Virus record (IMG/VR): IMGVR_UViG_3300044993_000765
Coordinates: 1-64,000 of that record
Origin: a virus
Reading direction: 5' to 3' (one strand)
Length of the DNA stretch: 64,000 nt
Of the stretch, positions 37,778 through 46,467 are shown one piece after another; the first letter of the stretch is position 1, and each line of letters begins with the position of its first letter. The translations under genes were made by a program, and so were the position numbers. The notes below the pieces were generated by a model that did not search any database, was not told the DNA's origin, and was given only the letters and a program-made list of their open reading frames with translations.

Positions 37778-39334
37778 ATGGAAGGCAACAGATGGATCAT
37801 GTTCGGCAGAGGCCTGTCAGCGTCGGCGGGCTACTGCGCGGCCTATTGGCTTCTGTGGCAAGCATCCTTTGACCAGTGGTTCCTCCCGGCAGGTTTGCGG
37901 GCGACGGTCTTTCTGCTCGCCCCCTTGCGATATTGGCCCTATCTGCTGGTCGGCGACGCTGCCGCTCTACTCATCATCCGAGCCCCCATGGCCAGTGATT
38001 ATGGAGCGACTTGGGCTTACCTCAGCCCGTTCTTGCTCGCGCCCTGGGTCACTTCCGCCGTATTGTCGCTAAGAAGGCTTCTGCCTACCCTAGAACGGCA
38101 GGTATCGTGGCTCCCTGCCGCGGGCATTGCCTTGGCCATCTGGGGGACGCTCGGGAACGTCGCCATCAACGCCGTCCTGTCCGGCCCGTCTTCCTTCGAT
38201 ACTTTCGACAAGGCTTCGAACTTTGCGGTCGGGAATTACCTCGGGATTCTGCTCCTCGCGCTCCCGGGTTACTTCTTCACGATGGGCAAGCACCGGAAGT
38301 TGAAAGGCAGCATCTTCATTCGCGACACCGGAATCGGAGTTCTGCTGGTCGTCGGAATCTACGCAGCGATCTCTCTTTACGACTTCAGCATGACATCAAG
38401 GCAAGTCCTGATGATGTTGATGTTTCTGCCGGCGGCAGGCTTGACGCTTCTGCACGGATGGAGAGGGGCGGCAGCCGGCGTGTTCATGGTCAACCTCGCG
38501 ATCGCGCAGACCATGACCTATACAGGAGAAGAAGCCACCCGAGACCTTGATGTCTTTGTCGTCCAGTGCGCATTGACCATCGCCGCGATCGTCCTTCTGG
38601 CGATTGGAACGAAGATTTCTTTACTCTACAACCGCGCGAGGCAGCTTGGCATTTCCGAAAAGCGCGCCCTGGAAATGACTCGCTCCAGCCTTTTCATCGG
38701 CGAAAACAACCTGCGTGAACAGGTGCTCTTCATGGCGCAGATGCATGTCTACATGCACGAGCAACGGACACAACTGGTCGAACTATACAGGGCGCAGGGC
38801 AAATTCACGGAAGCGATGCTACTGAACAGCGCAACCGTAGAACACATGCAATCTTTCGAGAGTCGCGCCGCTGCGATTTACCCATTGAAGATCGAAGAAG
38901 TCGGACTCTATCGCGTCATTTTTCCGGATGCCTTCACCGATTTCTGGGCGGGAGATGCAGAGGTCATCTACTCTAACGCAGTCGGCATGCCGCGCACTCT
39001 TTCTGTCGACCTGCAACTGACCGCTTATCGCTGTATCTGCAATGCCTTTACGGTGCTCGCCCAAAGCGCACCGAAGCAATACGTCGTCAAACTGCGCACA
39101 TGGAAACGGCGCGGACATCGCGGTATCGTGTTCAAGGTCATCGCAAACTACGCAGGCTCGCCTCAGATCACACGATCCGGTGCGATGGCCGAGATCGATC
39201 TCGAACGGAGAGTCAAGGCGTATGGAGGCGCCATGGCGCGCAAGCAGCTTCACTGCGTCCATGTGATGCTATGGGAGCCGACGACTGACGAATCGGCTCC
39301 CACAGCAGACGAGGTCCTGCCGTCAGAAAGATGA
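37778..39334 (+). CDS. MASE1-like membrane sensor with degenerate kinase C-terminus (cassette 1)
   Basis: 518 residues. About eight transmembrane helices in the first ~300 with MASE1 features: WFLPAGLRATVFLLAPLRYWPYLLVGD, GNYLGILLLALPGYF, FMVNLAIAQTMTYTGEE. A linker helix (RARQLGISEKRALEMTRSSL) leads to a part shaped like HisKA_3/HATPase kinases. The N-box is reduced to LQLTAYRCICNAF and the ATP-lid glycines (DxGxG) are missing, so it probably does not phosphorylate. MASE1 modules sense mostly unknown ligands at the inner membrane. It follows the repressor by about 100 bases and meets the secreted-protein gene tail to tail with 12 bases overlap. I infer that it transmits a host signal to the repressor or CsrA-like proteins. 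Confidence 0.75.
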   Translation: MEGNRWIMFGRGLSASAGYCAAYWLLWQASFDQWFLPAGLRATVFLLAPLRYWPYLLVGDAAALLIIRAPMASDYGATWAYLSPFLLAPWVTSAVLSLRRLLPTLERQVSWLPAAGIALAIWGTLGNVAINAVLSGPSSFDTFDKASNFAVGNYLGILLLALPGYFFTMGKHRKLKGSIFIRDTGIGVLLVVGIYAAISLYDFSMTSRQVLMMLMFLPAAGLTLLHGWRGAAAGVFMVNLAIAQTMTYTGEEATRDLDVFVVQCALTIAAIVLLAIGTKISLLYNRARQLGISEKRALEMTRSSLFIGENNLREQVLFMAQMHVYMHEQRTQLVELYRAQGKFTEAMLLNSATVEHMQSFESRAAAIYPLKIEEVGLYRVIFPDAFTDFWAGDAEVIYSNAVGMPRTLSVDLQLTAYRCICNAFTVLAQSAPKQYVVKLRTWKRRGHRGIVFKVIANYAGSPQITRSGAMAEIDLERRVKAYGGAMARKQLHCVHVMLWEPTTDESAPTADEVLPSER

Positions 39335-39772
39335 CGGTGTGCGCACCTGCCAGCGTTGGGTCGCGCCATCCTGGTACAGGATCACTTCCACGTCTTCCGA
39401 GCGGAACAGGACCTTGGGCACGCCAGCCGGCTGTGTTTCCGCCTGGATGGTCACGCGATCGACATCGCTCCCGATTGGCATGGTCCAGAACGTGTCGCCG
39501 ATACGGCCCACGGCCGCTCGGACATTGCCGTATTGGTCATTGATCTGGGTATAGCGAATGCCGTCCCTCTGGAATTCGTAGACCTGCCACGCGGCATCCG
39601 CTGCGAGATCCGGCGCAACCGGGAACTCCTGGCCGAGACCGGATTGGGCAGCCGGAGCCCCGGCCCCATCGCTGGGACACCCGCACTTTGCATGGACCAC
39701 CGGGGTCGCGAGAACAGCCATCAGGCCGATGAGCGTGAGACCGCGCGTTCTTGAAGCAACCTTGAAAATCAT
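39323..39772 (-). CDS. Secreted small protein with CxC motif (cassette 1)
   Basis: 149 residues with a clear signal peptide (LTLIGLMAVLATPVVHA) and mature start KCGCPSDG. The rest is beta-rich: WQVYEFQRDGIRYTQINDQYG, VGRIGDTFWTMPIGSD, VEVILYQDGATQRWQVR. The ribosome site AAGGAG is strong. A paralogue in cassette 2 shares the CGCP start and the YEFQRDGxRYxQIND core. No named family is recognised. Periplasmic location next to a membrane sensor suggests a sensing partner or a superinfection factor; both are inference. Confidence 0.75.
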   Translation of the reverse strand: MIFKVASRTRGLTLIGLMAVLATPVVHAKCGCPSDGAGAPAAQSGLGQEFPVAPDLAADAAWQVYEFQRDGIRYTQINDQYGNVRAAVGRIGDTFWTMPIGSDVDRVTIQAETQPAGVPKVLFRSEDVEVILYQDGATQRWQVRTPSSF

Positions 39773-39873
39773 GACTAACTCCTTGTATTCCGTCGAAAAA
39801 CAGGGATGGCGTTACCGGCAGGAGATGCCGGCGACACCGATTTGGGATACCCGCTCCATTGGTTTGCGGGCCA

Positions 39874-39888
39874 CTTGACGGTAACACC
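39874..39888. promoter_or_regulatory. Conserved 15-mer upstream of secreted gene, copy 1
   Basis: CTTGACGGTAACACC on the plus strand, 102 bases before the secreted-protein start. A copy with 14 of 15 bases identical lies at 61753-61767 before the paralogous gene. Related GTTACCG half-sites occur at 39811-39817 and at 58762-58768. A shared repressor or activator site is likely. Confidence 0.45.
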
Positions 39889-39911
39889 GGAGTCAGCACA
39901 TACGCTGCCGG

Positions 39912-40547
39912 TCAATTGCCCGTGTCCGGGCGCAGAACGACCGCCGAAACGGTCAAGCGCAACCGGGTGAGGATCTCGGCCGGAAGCGTGTTGACGATCA
40001 GGACCAATGCATCGGCTCGCGAAAGCCAGTTCCCGACCGCGACCCAGCCCGATGCGACCACACCCCCGTTGATCTCCGTGGAGGGGATGCCCTCCCGGAC
40101 CGACCCGAGAGTAAAGGCCACCCCCTCCTCCGGGACTTCGACCTTCCAGTAGACCCCGAGCAGAAAGCAGTCCGGCGGGATCACGACCGGATAGATCGTG
40201 TCGTTTTCGGCCAGCGGATGGCAGGCCAGGTACTGCTGAAGACCGACCTGAAGCCGGCCGGTGTTTTCGGTCGGAAGCAGGCAGTCCTGACGCAGGGTGT
40301 ACCCGGTATCGATGAGCGCCGGATAGAAGTCCAGTGTTCGCGAAAGGCCATAGGCCACATGGATCTTGTGGCCCGCCGCTTCGGTCCGGACCGCATCGAG
40401 CAGCTCGGTGGTCATGGGGGCATTGGGATCGATCGACATTGGACAGTCGTCCGCGCAAGCATCGCCGGCCCAGCCGGCCACGTTCTGCGGGAACAACACG
40501 TCCTGCGGGGTTTGCCCGCCCCCGTGATACAGATGATGATGTGCCAT
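39912..40547 (-). CDS. Putative capsid-associated protein
   Basis: 211 residues from MAHHHLYHGGGQ at 40547 (GAGGAAACC just upstream; the ATG at 40583 lies in the capsid gene's end). His/Gly-rich N-terminus, then a mixed domain with FLLGVYWKVEVPEEGVAFTLG and VVASGWVAVGNWLSRADAL, beta-rich as in decoration or head-fibre proteins. It follows the major capsid gene by 32 bases in the same direction. Role inferred from position. Confidence 0.6.
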   Translation of the reverse strand: MAHHHLYHGGGQTPQDVLFPQNVAGWAGDACADDCPMSIDPNAPMTTELLDAVRTEAAGHKIHVAYGLSRTLDFYPALIDTGYTLRQDCLLPTENTGRLQVGLQQYLACHPLAENDTIYPVVIPPDCFLLGVYWKVEVPEEGVAFTLGSVREGIPSTEINGGVVASGWVAVGNWLSRADALVLIVNTLPAEILTRLRLTVSAVVLRPDTGN

Positions 40548-40579
40548 GGTGGTTTCCTCTGTGGATGAGTCGCCTGCAA

Positions 40580-41530
40580 TCAATTGAACCGAACGTAGGC
40601 GACGCCCAGATGTTCGGGGAACAGCGGTTTATGGCCGAAGATCGACAGCCCGCGGAAGTACGAGCCGAAGAAGTGCTCGGACTTGATGACATCCGCGTCC
40701 TGCAACTGCTGCACGTAGCCCGTGGCCATGCGCTGGCCGAAGATCACGAAGCTGCACTGTGCGTTGGCAGTCTGATCCAGCACGGTCGGCACGAAGTTGC
40801 TGCCCATGAGCTGGAAGCCGGCCGGCGCGAGCGCGCCCATCGTGTTCCCGCGCGGGTCCACAATGAAGCTGCGCGGCAGACCGGTGATATACGCACTGGC
40901 CAGCGGCGATGTGAACAACGCGGTCTGCGCTGCGTCAGGCAGGATCATGAACATCTGCCCGGCCTCGAAGGCATTGGCTTCGCCCATGACGGTTCGACAA
41001 CGGGCCATGAACTCCAGCAGGTTGGCGCCCGTAATCTGCAGCGGGGCGCCTACCCGACCCAGGTTGATGTTGCGGCTGATCGAGCCGGCGTTGCTGCCTT
41101 TGTTGTACGGCGCTGCATGACGGATCATCTTCGCCAGCACCGATTTTTCCTGCGCGTAACCGACGGTACGGCCGCCGCTGTCCTCCAGAGACTTGATGAG
41201 TCGATCCACATTGCGGATCTGCTTCATGTCCACGCGATCGAGCTTGTAGTTCCAGTAGAAGCCTTCGTCCACGGTGAGCGTGGTGCTTTCGACTTCCGGG
41301 GTGTTGGTCAGAAGCCTGGCATTTTTCTGGTAACGGTGGACGGTCGCGACCGGTTCACGCTGGAAGGTGATGCTGTCGCCGAACTGTTCGAGTTGTCCGG
41401 TGTAGCTGGTGGTGGTGATGTCTTTCAGGATCGTGGCCGCGTAGGACCGGATCAGAAAGCGGTTGTAGAACTGCGGTTGGATCAGGCTGCCCGAGTATTG
41501 CGGGTAGCCGGAGGCGGCGGGAATCGCCAT
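40580..41530 (-). CDS. Major capsid protein, N4-gp56 family
   Basis: 316 residues with GAGGAG 9 bases before the ATG. Features of the N4-gp56-type HK97-fold capsid family: FYNRFLIRSYAATILKDIT, FGDSITFQREPVATVHRY, TLTVDEGFYWNYKLDRVDMKQI, MFMILPDAAQTALF and a C-terminal YFRGLSIFGHKPLFPEHLG. It lies downstream of a scaffold-like gene, as in many podoviruses. Length is somewhat shorter than N4 gp56 itself. Confidence 0.9.
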   Translation of the reverse strand: MAIPAASGYPQYSGSLIQPQFYNRFLIRSYAATILKDITTTSYTGQLEQFGDSITFQREPVATVHRYQKNARLLTNTPEVESTTLTVDEGFYWNYKLDRVDMKQIRNVDRLIKSLEDSGGRTVGYAQEKSVLAKMIRHAAPYNKGSNAGSISRNINLGRVGAPLQITGANLLEFMARCRTVMGEANAFEAGQMFMILPDAAQTALFTSPLASAYITGLPRSFIVDPRGNTMGALAPAGFQLMGSNFVPTVLDQTANAQCSFVIFGQRMATGYVQQLQDADVIKSEHFFGSYFRGLSIFGHKPLFPEHLGVAYVRFN

Positions 41531-41611
41531 CGGAAGCGCTCCTCAGAAAATGGGGGGAAGCGCCCGGCCCGCCGCAGAGGGTCGGCGATCAGCAATGCAT
41601 CGGTGATCGAC

Positions 41612-42679
41612 TCATGGATCGACGCGACCGCTCTGCTGTGCGGCGGTAAAGGCGCGCTCGAATGCCTGCAGTTCGGCGAAGGTTTTTTCGCCGCGCTGCC
41701 ATTTCTTCACCATCGCGTCCAGATCGCCGGCCCGGAACCGTTGCCCCACAGCGGGGACGCCGGTCGCCTGTACGCGCGCAGGCACGGCCAATGCGTCGAA
41801 CGGGTCGGGGCGAGGCCCCGGAGCCGTCGCGCCGACCTGTCGGTACGCCTTGACGATGTTGACGATGGTGTCGATGTCGCCGGCCGCATCGGCTTCGATG
41901 AGGCTGGCGTTGTAGCTCTTGCCGGCGGTGTATGGGTTGCGCTGCTGCACGAAGTCGGCCCATTCGGGTTCGTCGAACACCGTGCGGTCCTCGCCCAGCC
42001 GTTCGACCAGTCGGCTGCGAAACGTGTCGCGTGTCCGAGTCGCGTCGCGGGCTTCGATCGAGCCGATGCGCGCATCGGTTTGTTGCTGCAGCGTCGCGAC
42101 CTGTTGGCGGAGGTCGCGGATCAGGCGCGCACCGGTTTCGCCGTACTCGAACGCGAGATCATCGTCGATGTCTGTCGCCGGTGAGTCGCTCAAGGCGGTA
42201 TTTGCCGGCTCAGAAGGCGTGGACGTTGCGCGCGCGCTGCGCAGCGTCTCCAGTTCGCTTGTCAGCGTCTCCACTTGCGCCTGCAGTTGCCGTAGGATGC
42301 CGGCGTCTTGTGAGGCGGTGCGCGCTTCGAGTTCGCGGATGCGGGCCTGGAGCCGCGGGACTTCCGCGTCGTACTTCCCTTTCAGGACGCGGTAGCGCGT
42401 CTCGAAGCCACCATCGGTCGGCGCGGATGACCGCGGCATTGGTTCGGCATCGTCGATGCGCCAAGCATCCAGATCGACGTAACCCTCACTGCCACCATCG
42501 GCTGCGGTCGACGCGCTGCCCGGATTCGGTGTCGCAGCGGGAGCTGCGGTCGATCCGGGCGTCAGCGGTGTCGGTGTCGCGGAAGTCGATGCAGGTGTTG
42601 ACGCGGCCGAGGATTCGCCGGTGTCTGCGGCGACCCGGGCTTGCAGGGCTTCGAGGGTGAAGACATGGGGTGTGGTCAT
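41612..42679 (-). CDS. Scaffolding-like protein
   Basis: 355 residues from MTTPHVFTLEALQARVAADT at 42679, the last ATG before conserved-looking sequence. The first ~110 residues are Ser/Ala/Thr/Pro-rich and acidic. A long coiled coil runs about 125-260 (RYRVLKGKYDAEVPRLQARI, ELEARTASQDAGILRQLQAQ, LIRDLRQQVATLQQQTDARI), and a compact helical end follows (FRAGDLDAMVKKWQRGEKTF). Acidic, coiled-coil proteins right before the capsid gene are typically internal scaffolds. Confidence 0.7.
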   Translation of the reverse strand: MTTPHVFTLEALQARVAADTGESSAASTPASTSATPTPLTPGSTAAPAATPNPGSASTAADGGSEGYVDLDAWRIDDAEPMPRSSAPTDGGFETRYRVLKGKYDAEVPRLQARIRELEARTASQDAGILRQLQAQVETLTSELETLRSARATSTPSEPANTALSDSPATDIDDDLAFEYGETGARLIRDLRQQVATLQQQTDARIGSIEARDATRTRDTFRSRLVERLGEDRTVFDEPEWADFVQQRNPYTAGKSYNASLIEADAAGDIDTIVNIVKAYRQVGATAPGPRPDPFDALAVPARVQATGVPAVGQRFRAGDLDAMVKKWQRGEKTFAELQAFERAFTAAQQSGRVDP

Positions 42680-42898
42680 GGTTGGGCTCTTTGGGAGTCC
42701 ACGCGCGCACCGCCACGCGCGACGCCAGTCCAGCCCGCGCATGACGACGCGGATTCGGGTGTTGGCGCCGCGCATTGCGGCAGACGCATGGGTGTTCCAG
42801 AATTCCGCCGCACGTCAGTGGCGGGGCGGGCGGGGCCGATTGAGCTGAACGCAGGCTCGGCGTTGGCCTTGCACGGGTGACACGGGAGAACGGAAGGC

Positions 42899-43177
42899 TT
42901 ACACCTGCGGCAGGCTCGCGGCAGTGGCGCGGTCTTCGATGCGCATCGGCGCAATGGGCACAGTCGCCAGTACCAGCAGGGCGCGCAACTGACGCGCCGC
43001 GCCCTGGCGGCGCAGAAGCATGTCGGCGTCTTCCTCGCCAACGACGGCGTCTGCTGCGGCTCGGTCTGCATCGCGCAGAGCAGAGACGAAGGCGAGATAC
43101 AGGTTGGGATGCGTGGTCGCCATCCGGCCGAAGACGGCGGACAGGGCGTCGATCTGCGTTCGCGCGAATCCGATCAC
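42899..43177 (-). CDS. Small helical virion-operon protein
   Basis: 92 residues from GTG at 43177 (GTGA overlap with the previous stop). Helical throughout: ALSAVFGRMATTHPNLYLAF, ADAVVGEEDADMLLRRQGAA, LRALLVLATVPIAP. No family recognised. About 220 bases separate it from the scaffold gene; I see no gene there. Confidence 0.6.
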   Translation of the reverse strand: MIGFARTQIDALSAVFGRMATTHPNLYLAFVSALRDADRAAADAVVGEEDADMLLRRQGAARQLRALLVLATVPIAPMRIEDRATAASLPQV

Positions 43178-43566
43178 AACGATGCCCTCCCCGCTGGCGC
43201 ATCGGTCACGACGACGGTCGGCATCTGCGGGCCGAGCGCGATCCCGGTCGCGACCAAGCGATAGCGGCCGGGCACGTCGATCACGGTGAGCGTATGCGTC
43301 GGCGTCAACAACCAACCGATGCCTTGCTGCATGGCCATGGCGTAGCGTTTCGCTTCCGCATGACCATGCACCATTTCAATGCGGATGGCGCCAACGCTGA
43401 GATCGAACGCGCGCACGATCGCACGGCCGCTGACTACCTCGAATTCGGGCGACTCCACGGACTCGCTGGAAGGCGAAAGATAGACGGCCGGGTCGCGGGC
43501 CGGCATCGCGCCACAGGACCCCGGCCGGCCGCACACGGGCGCGGGAGGATCGAAGATCGAAGCCAT
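43174..43566 (-). CDS. Small beta-rich virion-operon protein
   Basis: 130 residues from MASIFDPPAPVCGRPGSCGA at 43566 (TGATG overlap with the gene before). Beta strands such as FEVVSGRAIVRAFDLSVGAI, TLTVIDVPGRYRLVATGIAL and MPTVVVTDAP suggest a compact structural domain. Coupled to the following gene by GTGA. No family recognised. Confidence 0.6.
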   Translation of the reverse strand: MASIFDPPAPVCGRPGSCGAMPARDPAVYLSPSSESVESPEFEVVSGRAIVRAFDLSVGAIRIEMVHGHAEAKRYAMAMQQGIGWLLTPTHTLTVIDVPGRYRLVATGIALGPQMPTVVVTDAPAGRASL

Positions 43567-44861
43567 CAGACGCACTCCGTATTGACACCCAACTGGACCA
43601 CGCCAACCTGGGCAGGGCCGAACATCAGTTGCTGATCGCTGGCGCGACGGAAATTGAGCCGGGTCATCACGAACCGACCGCCCGACACACCACCGGCGAG
43701 GGTGTAGACATACGTGAAGGTGCGCGCGACGCCAAGATTGAGCCAAACACCGATGCCGCCGATGTCGCCCTCGTCCGAGGCGTTGCGGACCTCGATCTCG
43801 TAGTCGGCCGGATTGAAAGTGCCCTGTACCCAGCCACCGGGATAGATCTCGTCGATACCGCAGCTACTCGACTGGACGACGGCGCCGCTGGGCAGGAATT
43901 GCAATGTGTAGGAGGTACTGGCGCCGGACCCGCCCTGTGTGACGCAGCACAGGTCGCCGAGCGCACTCAAGCCCGCGCCGAAGATCGGTTCGCCATCGTT
44001 ATCGCGCACGGCGATCGACGATGGCGCAGGCACGGCCGTGACGCGCGCATCCGGAAAGGCGGTCAACGTGAGCGTGCGATCCGGCCCGATCAGGGTATCC
44101 TGGACAGTGACAACGCACACCGGACCGCCGAAGGCGCCTACCGGAATCGTCAGGATCGGCGCAGGATACTGGTGCTGGCCCTGCTCGTCTCCGGAGAATG
44201 CAAGGGAGACGGTCAGCGGGCTGTCGTCGACAACGCGGTTGAGCACGATGTCCCAACACGCGGCCTGACCCTCGATGATCGTCGCCGCAGGCGGCGTCAT
44301 GCTGACGATGCTGTAGCCGGCGCCTCCCTCCCCATCGTTGTCGAGCACGATGATCGTGTCGAAGTGATTGCCCGGCGGTGTCCAGCCAGTCAGTCGTGGG
44401 CCGAACACAGGCTGCAGGATCAACTGCCGGTTCGGTTCGTCGATCGCGTCGTCCAAGGTCTCGACACATATGGTCGCGAAATTTGTTCCGATAGCGAAAG
44501 TCGCCGTCGGCGCAGGATAGCCGTGGATGCCCTGTTCATCGCCGCCCAAGCTGAAAGCGACCGAGAGCGGTGCATCCTCAACCGGGGCATCAAGCACCAC
44601 CACCCAACATGCATCCTGCCCTTCGAGGATGTTCGCCAGCACCGGGGTCATGGTCAGGGTGTGGACCGAGCCGGTTGGCGGCGGAGTATCGCAGCAGGTA
44701 TTGGCAATGGATAGCGTGCCGTCGCCGTTGTCGATGATTTCGATGCCTTCGCCTGCGCGAACGCGCTGCAGCAACGCCAGTACCGACGACGGCAACGTAT
44801 CGTCTGCTGCGAACGGGAGGTGCTGGCCCGCCTCGTATTTGATCGGATTGCGGTCTGGCAT
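43566..44861 (-). CDS. Virion protein with two Calx-beta-like repeats
   Basis: 431 residues. An N-terminal module of ~55 residues (IKYEAGQHLPFAADDTLPSS to GDGTLSIANTCC) is shared with the 63-residue gene just upstream. Two Calx-beta-like repeats follow, each with ILEGQDACWVVVLDAP or IIEGQAACWDIVLNR and ending DNDGEGG or DNDGEPIF. The C-terminal ~130 residues are a further beta domain. Calx-beta repeats occur in adhesive surface proteins, so this may be a capsid or tail surface protein. Cysteines recur at matching positions in both repeats. Confidence 0.65.
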   Translation of the reverse strand: MPDRNPIKYEAGQHLPFAADDTLPSSVLALLQRVRAGEGIEIIDNGDGTLSIANTCCDTPPPTGSVHTLTMTPVLANILEGQDACWVVVLDAPVEDAPLSVAFSLGGDEQGIHGYPAPTATFAIGTNFATICVETLDDAIDEPNRQLILQPVFGPRLTGWTPPGNHFDTIIVLDNDGEGGAGYSIVSMTPPAATIIEGQAACWDIVLNRVVDDSPLTVSLAFSGDEQGQHQYPAPILTIPVGAFGGPVCVVTVQDTLIGPDRTLTLTAFPDARVTAVPAPSSIAVRDNDGEPIFGAGLSALGDLCCVTQGGSGASTSYTLQFLPSGAVVQSSSCGIDEIYPGGWVQGTFNPADYEIEVRNASDEGDIGGIGVWLNLGVARTFTYVYTLAGGVSGGRFVMTRLNFRRASDQQLMFGPAQVGVVQLGVNTECV

Positions 44862-44867
44862 GGGGCC

Positions 44868-45059
44868 TCAGAGTTGCCCTTCACTCGGGCAGCAGATGTT
44901 GATGATGGTGATCCCGCCATCGGCATCGGCAGTGATCGCGATGCCGTGCCCGGCGCGCAATCGCTGCGCGAGCGCAAGCGTGGCCGCGGGCACGGTGTCT
45001 TCGGGAGCGAACGGCGCATGTCGCGCCTCGTCGTACTTGATCGGGAGTTGATCGGCCAT
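44868..45059 (-). CDS. 63-residue paralogue of the following gene's N-terminal module
   Basis: MADQLPIKYDEARHAPFAPE to the end matches the first 55 residues of the next protein (IKYxxxxHxPFAxxDTxP, LALxQRxRAGxGIxI, ending ICC or TCC). GAGGAG precedes the ATG at 45059. It looks like a tandem duplication of a small virion module, one copy fused to the Calx-beta repeats. Confidence 0.65.
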   Translation of the reverse strand: MADQLPIKYDEARHAPFAPEDTVPAATLALAQRLRAGHGIAITADADGGITIINICCPSEGQL

Positions 45060-45069
45060 GTCCGTCTCC

Positions 45070-45726
45070 TCATGTCTCGACGTTGTTCTGCGATCCGGGC
45101 TCGCAGCGCCCGTAGTGCGGCACGCGGAATCCGCCGATGTCCAGGAAGCCGACCGGCATACCGAGCAGCGCAGCACGGCCGCCATACAGCGTGGTCGGCA
45201 ATTCCGCTGCCTCGCTCATCGGCGGCGGAAACACGCAGGGCTCGAACTGCAGCGCCTCCTCGATGGCCTCCCCCATCTCGGCGCAGGTCGGAATGGTGTT
45301 GCCCGGCTCATGCGGCGAACCGGCACAAGTCTGGAACAGGGCTGCAATCTTTTCGGGATCGCCACGCACCGGATCGTTGAGTAGTCCTGTGCCCTCGATG
45401 AGTTCGTGATCGGTATAAACGCCCGGGCCGGTCTCGGTGACGAGTGTCGTGCCATCGCTCATCACCAGTTGTATGCGGTGATCCTGCAGGACATTGATCT
45501 GTCGGACCTCGATGACTACCGGGAATTCGGGAAACTCTGGCAATGCGTCGATGGCCGCCTGCAGATCCACACAGGTCGCGATCGCGGTACCGGCACGCAG
45601 ATCGCGACCCGCGCAATCGGTTCCGATAATCGTGCCGGTCATCCGCCCGTTGACGATCTCGGCGTTGACTAACGTGATGTTCCGGACGGTCTGACCGTCG
45701 ATATTGGTTTCGTCGCAACAGCCCAT
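45070..45726 (-). CDS. Virion-operon protein, Cys-containing
   Basis: 218 residues from MGCCDETNIDGQTVRNITLV at 45726, overlapping the previous stop as TAATG. The N-terminal part is beta-helix-like (ITLVNAEIVNGRMTGTIIGT), then CVDLQAAIDALPEF and a beta segment; the last third is helical then Gly-rich (GGRAALLGMPVGFLDIGGF). Possibly a spike or fibre attachment protein. No family is recognised. Confidence 0.6.
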   Translation of the reverse strand: MGCCDETNIDGQTVRNITLVNAEIVNGRMTGTIIGTDCAGRDLRAGTAIATCVDLQAAIDALPEFPEFPVVIEVRQINVLQDHRIQLVMSDGTTLVTETGPGVYTDHELIEGTGLLNDPVRGDPEKIAALFQTCAGSPHEPGNTIPTCAEMGEAIEEALQFEPCVFPPPMSEAAELPTTLYGGRAALLGMPVGFLDIGGFRVPHYGRCEPGSQNNVET

Positions 45727-46112
45727 TACGGGCCTCCTTGTGCGAGATGGGGAGAAGGCGCCGTCGCGATGGGGATATCGGTTTCCGTCCAGTAGACGAC
45801 GGTATCGAGATCGCCGCGGCAGACCTGGACGCGATACGTACCGGGTTCGGCCAACACGATCTGGTTGTGGCGGCCGCACAGAACCGACTTGCAGCCGTTG
45901 CGCCGCCACGTCGCCCACAACTCCGGCGCGCTCGGCGGCGCACAGCAGGCCTGCGCTGCGTCCTTGATGCGCGGATGGATCAGGAATTGCAGTTCCGCGC
46001 AGCCGCTCCCGGCGAAACGCAGCAGGACCCAACGGTTCGTGACCTCGACATTCGGCACCTCGTCAGCCACCGATGGCCATGCGCCGTAATAGAGAAATCC
46101 ATTACGAGCCAT
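45726..46112 (-). CDS. Small virion-operon protein
   Basis: 128 residues from MARNGFLYYGAWPSVADEVP at 46112 (GGAGA upstream, inside the end of the preceding gene). Beta-rich: NRWVLLRFAGSGCAELQFLI, NQIVLAEPGTYRVQVCRGDL. Several cysteines (CAEL, ACCAPP, NGCKSVLCG) could pair. The long in-frame extension upstream to 46217 reads inside another gene and is rejected. Confidence 0.55.
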   Translation of the reverse strand: MARNGFLYYGAWPSVADEVPNVEVTNRWVLLRFAGSGCAELQFLIHPRIKDAAQACCAPPSAPELWATWRRNGCKSVLCGRHNQIVLAEPGTYRVQVCRGDLDTVVYWTETDIPIATAPSPHLAQGGP

Positions 46113-46467
46113 GACCGGTCTCCGTCGATCCTGACGCCGCGCCTTCTGAACCGCCCGACGGCGGCTGCGCAAGCGTTTCCAGCAAGGGAGAACGCACCAG
46201 CACCGCCCACAACGCACGGAAGCTGCGCAACATCAGGGACCACACGCGAACATCCTTCGCCGGCAGAAACACCACCGGGTCATGCCAGTACAGCGTCCGG
46301 CGGCGCGAGCGATCGTTGACGCCGCTCGGCAAATACCCGGCCGCGTACTGGCCGTAGCGGACGTAGAACACGCCCTGCACGGGGTCGATGCGATGCACGA
46401 TCCCGGGCCCATACACGATGTCGAACACGGCGTCGCCCGGCACGATGTCGTCGCCGTCCATCTTCAT
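46102..46467 (-). CDS. Small protein between portal and virion genes
   Basis: 121 residues. The N-terminal ~60 form an SH3-like barrel-type pattern (DDIVPGDAVFDIVYGPGIVH, then VQGVFYVRYGQYAAGYLP), followed by a helix (RVWSLMLRSFRALWAVLVRS) and a Ser/Gly-rich end. It starts 16 bases after the portal gene and overlaps the next by 11 bases. No family is recognised. Confidence 0.55.
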   Translation of the reverse strand: MKMDGDDIVPGDAVFDIVYGPGIVHRIDPVQGVFYVRYGQYAAGYLPSGVNDRSRRRTLYWHDPVVFLPAKDVRVWSLMLRSFRALWAVLVRSPLLETLAQPPSGGSEGAASGSTETGHGS

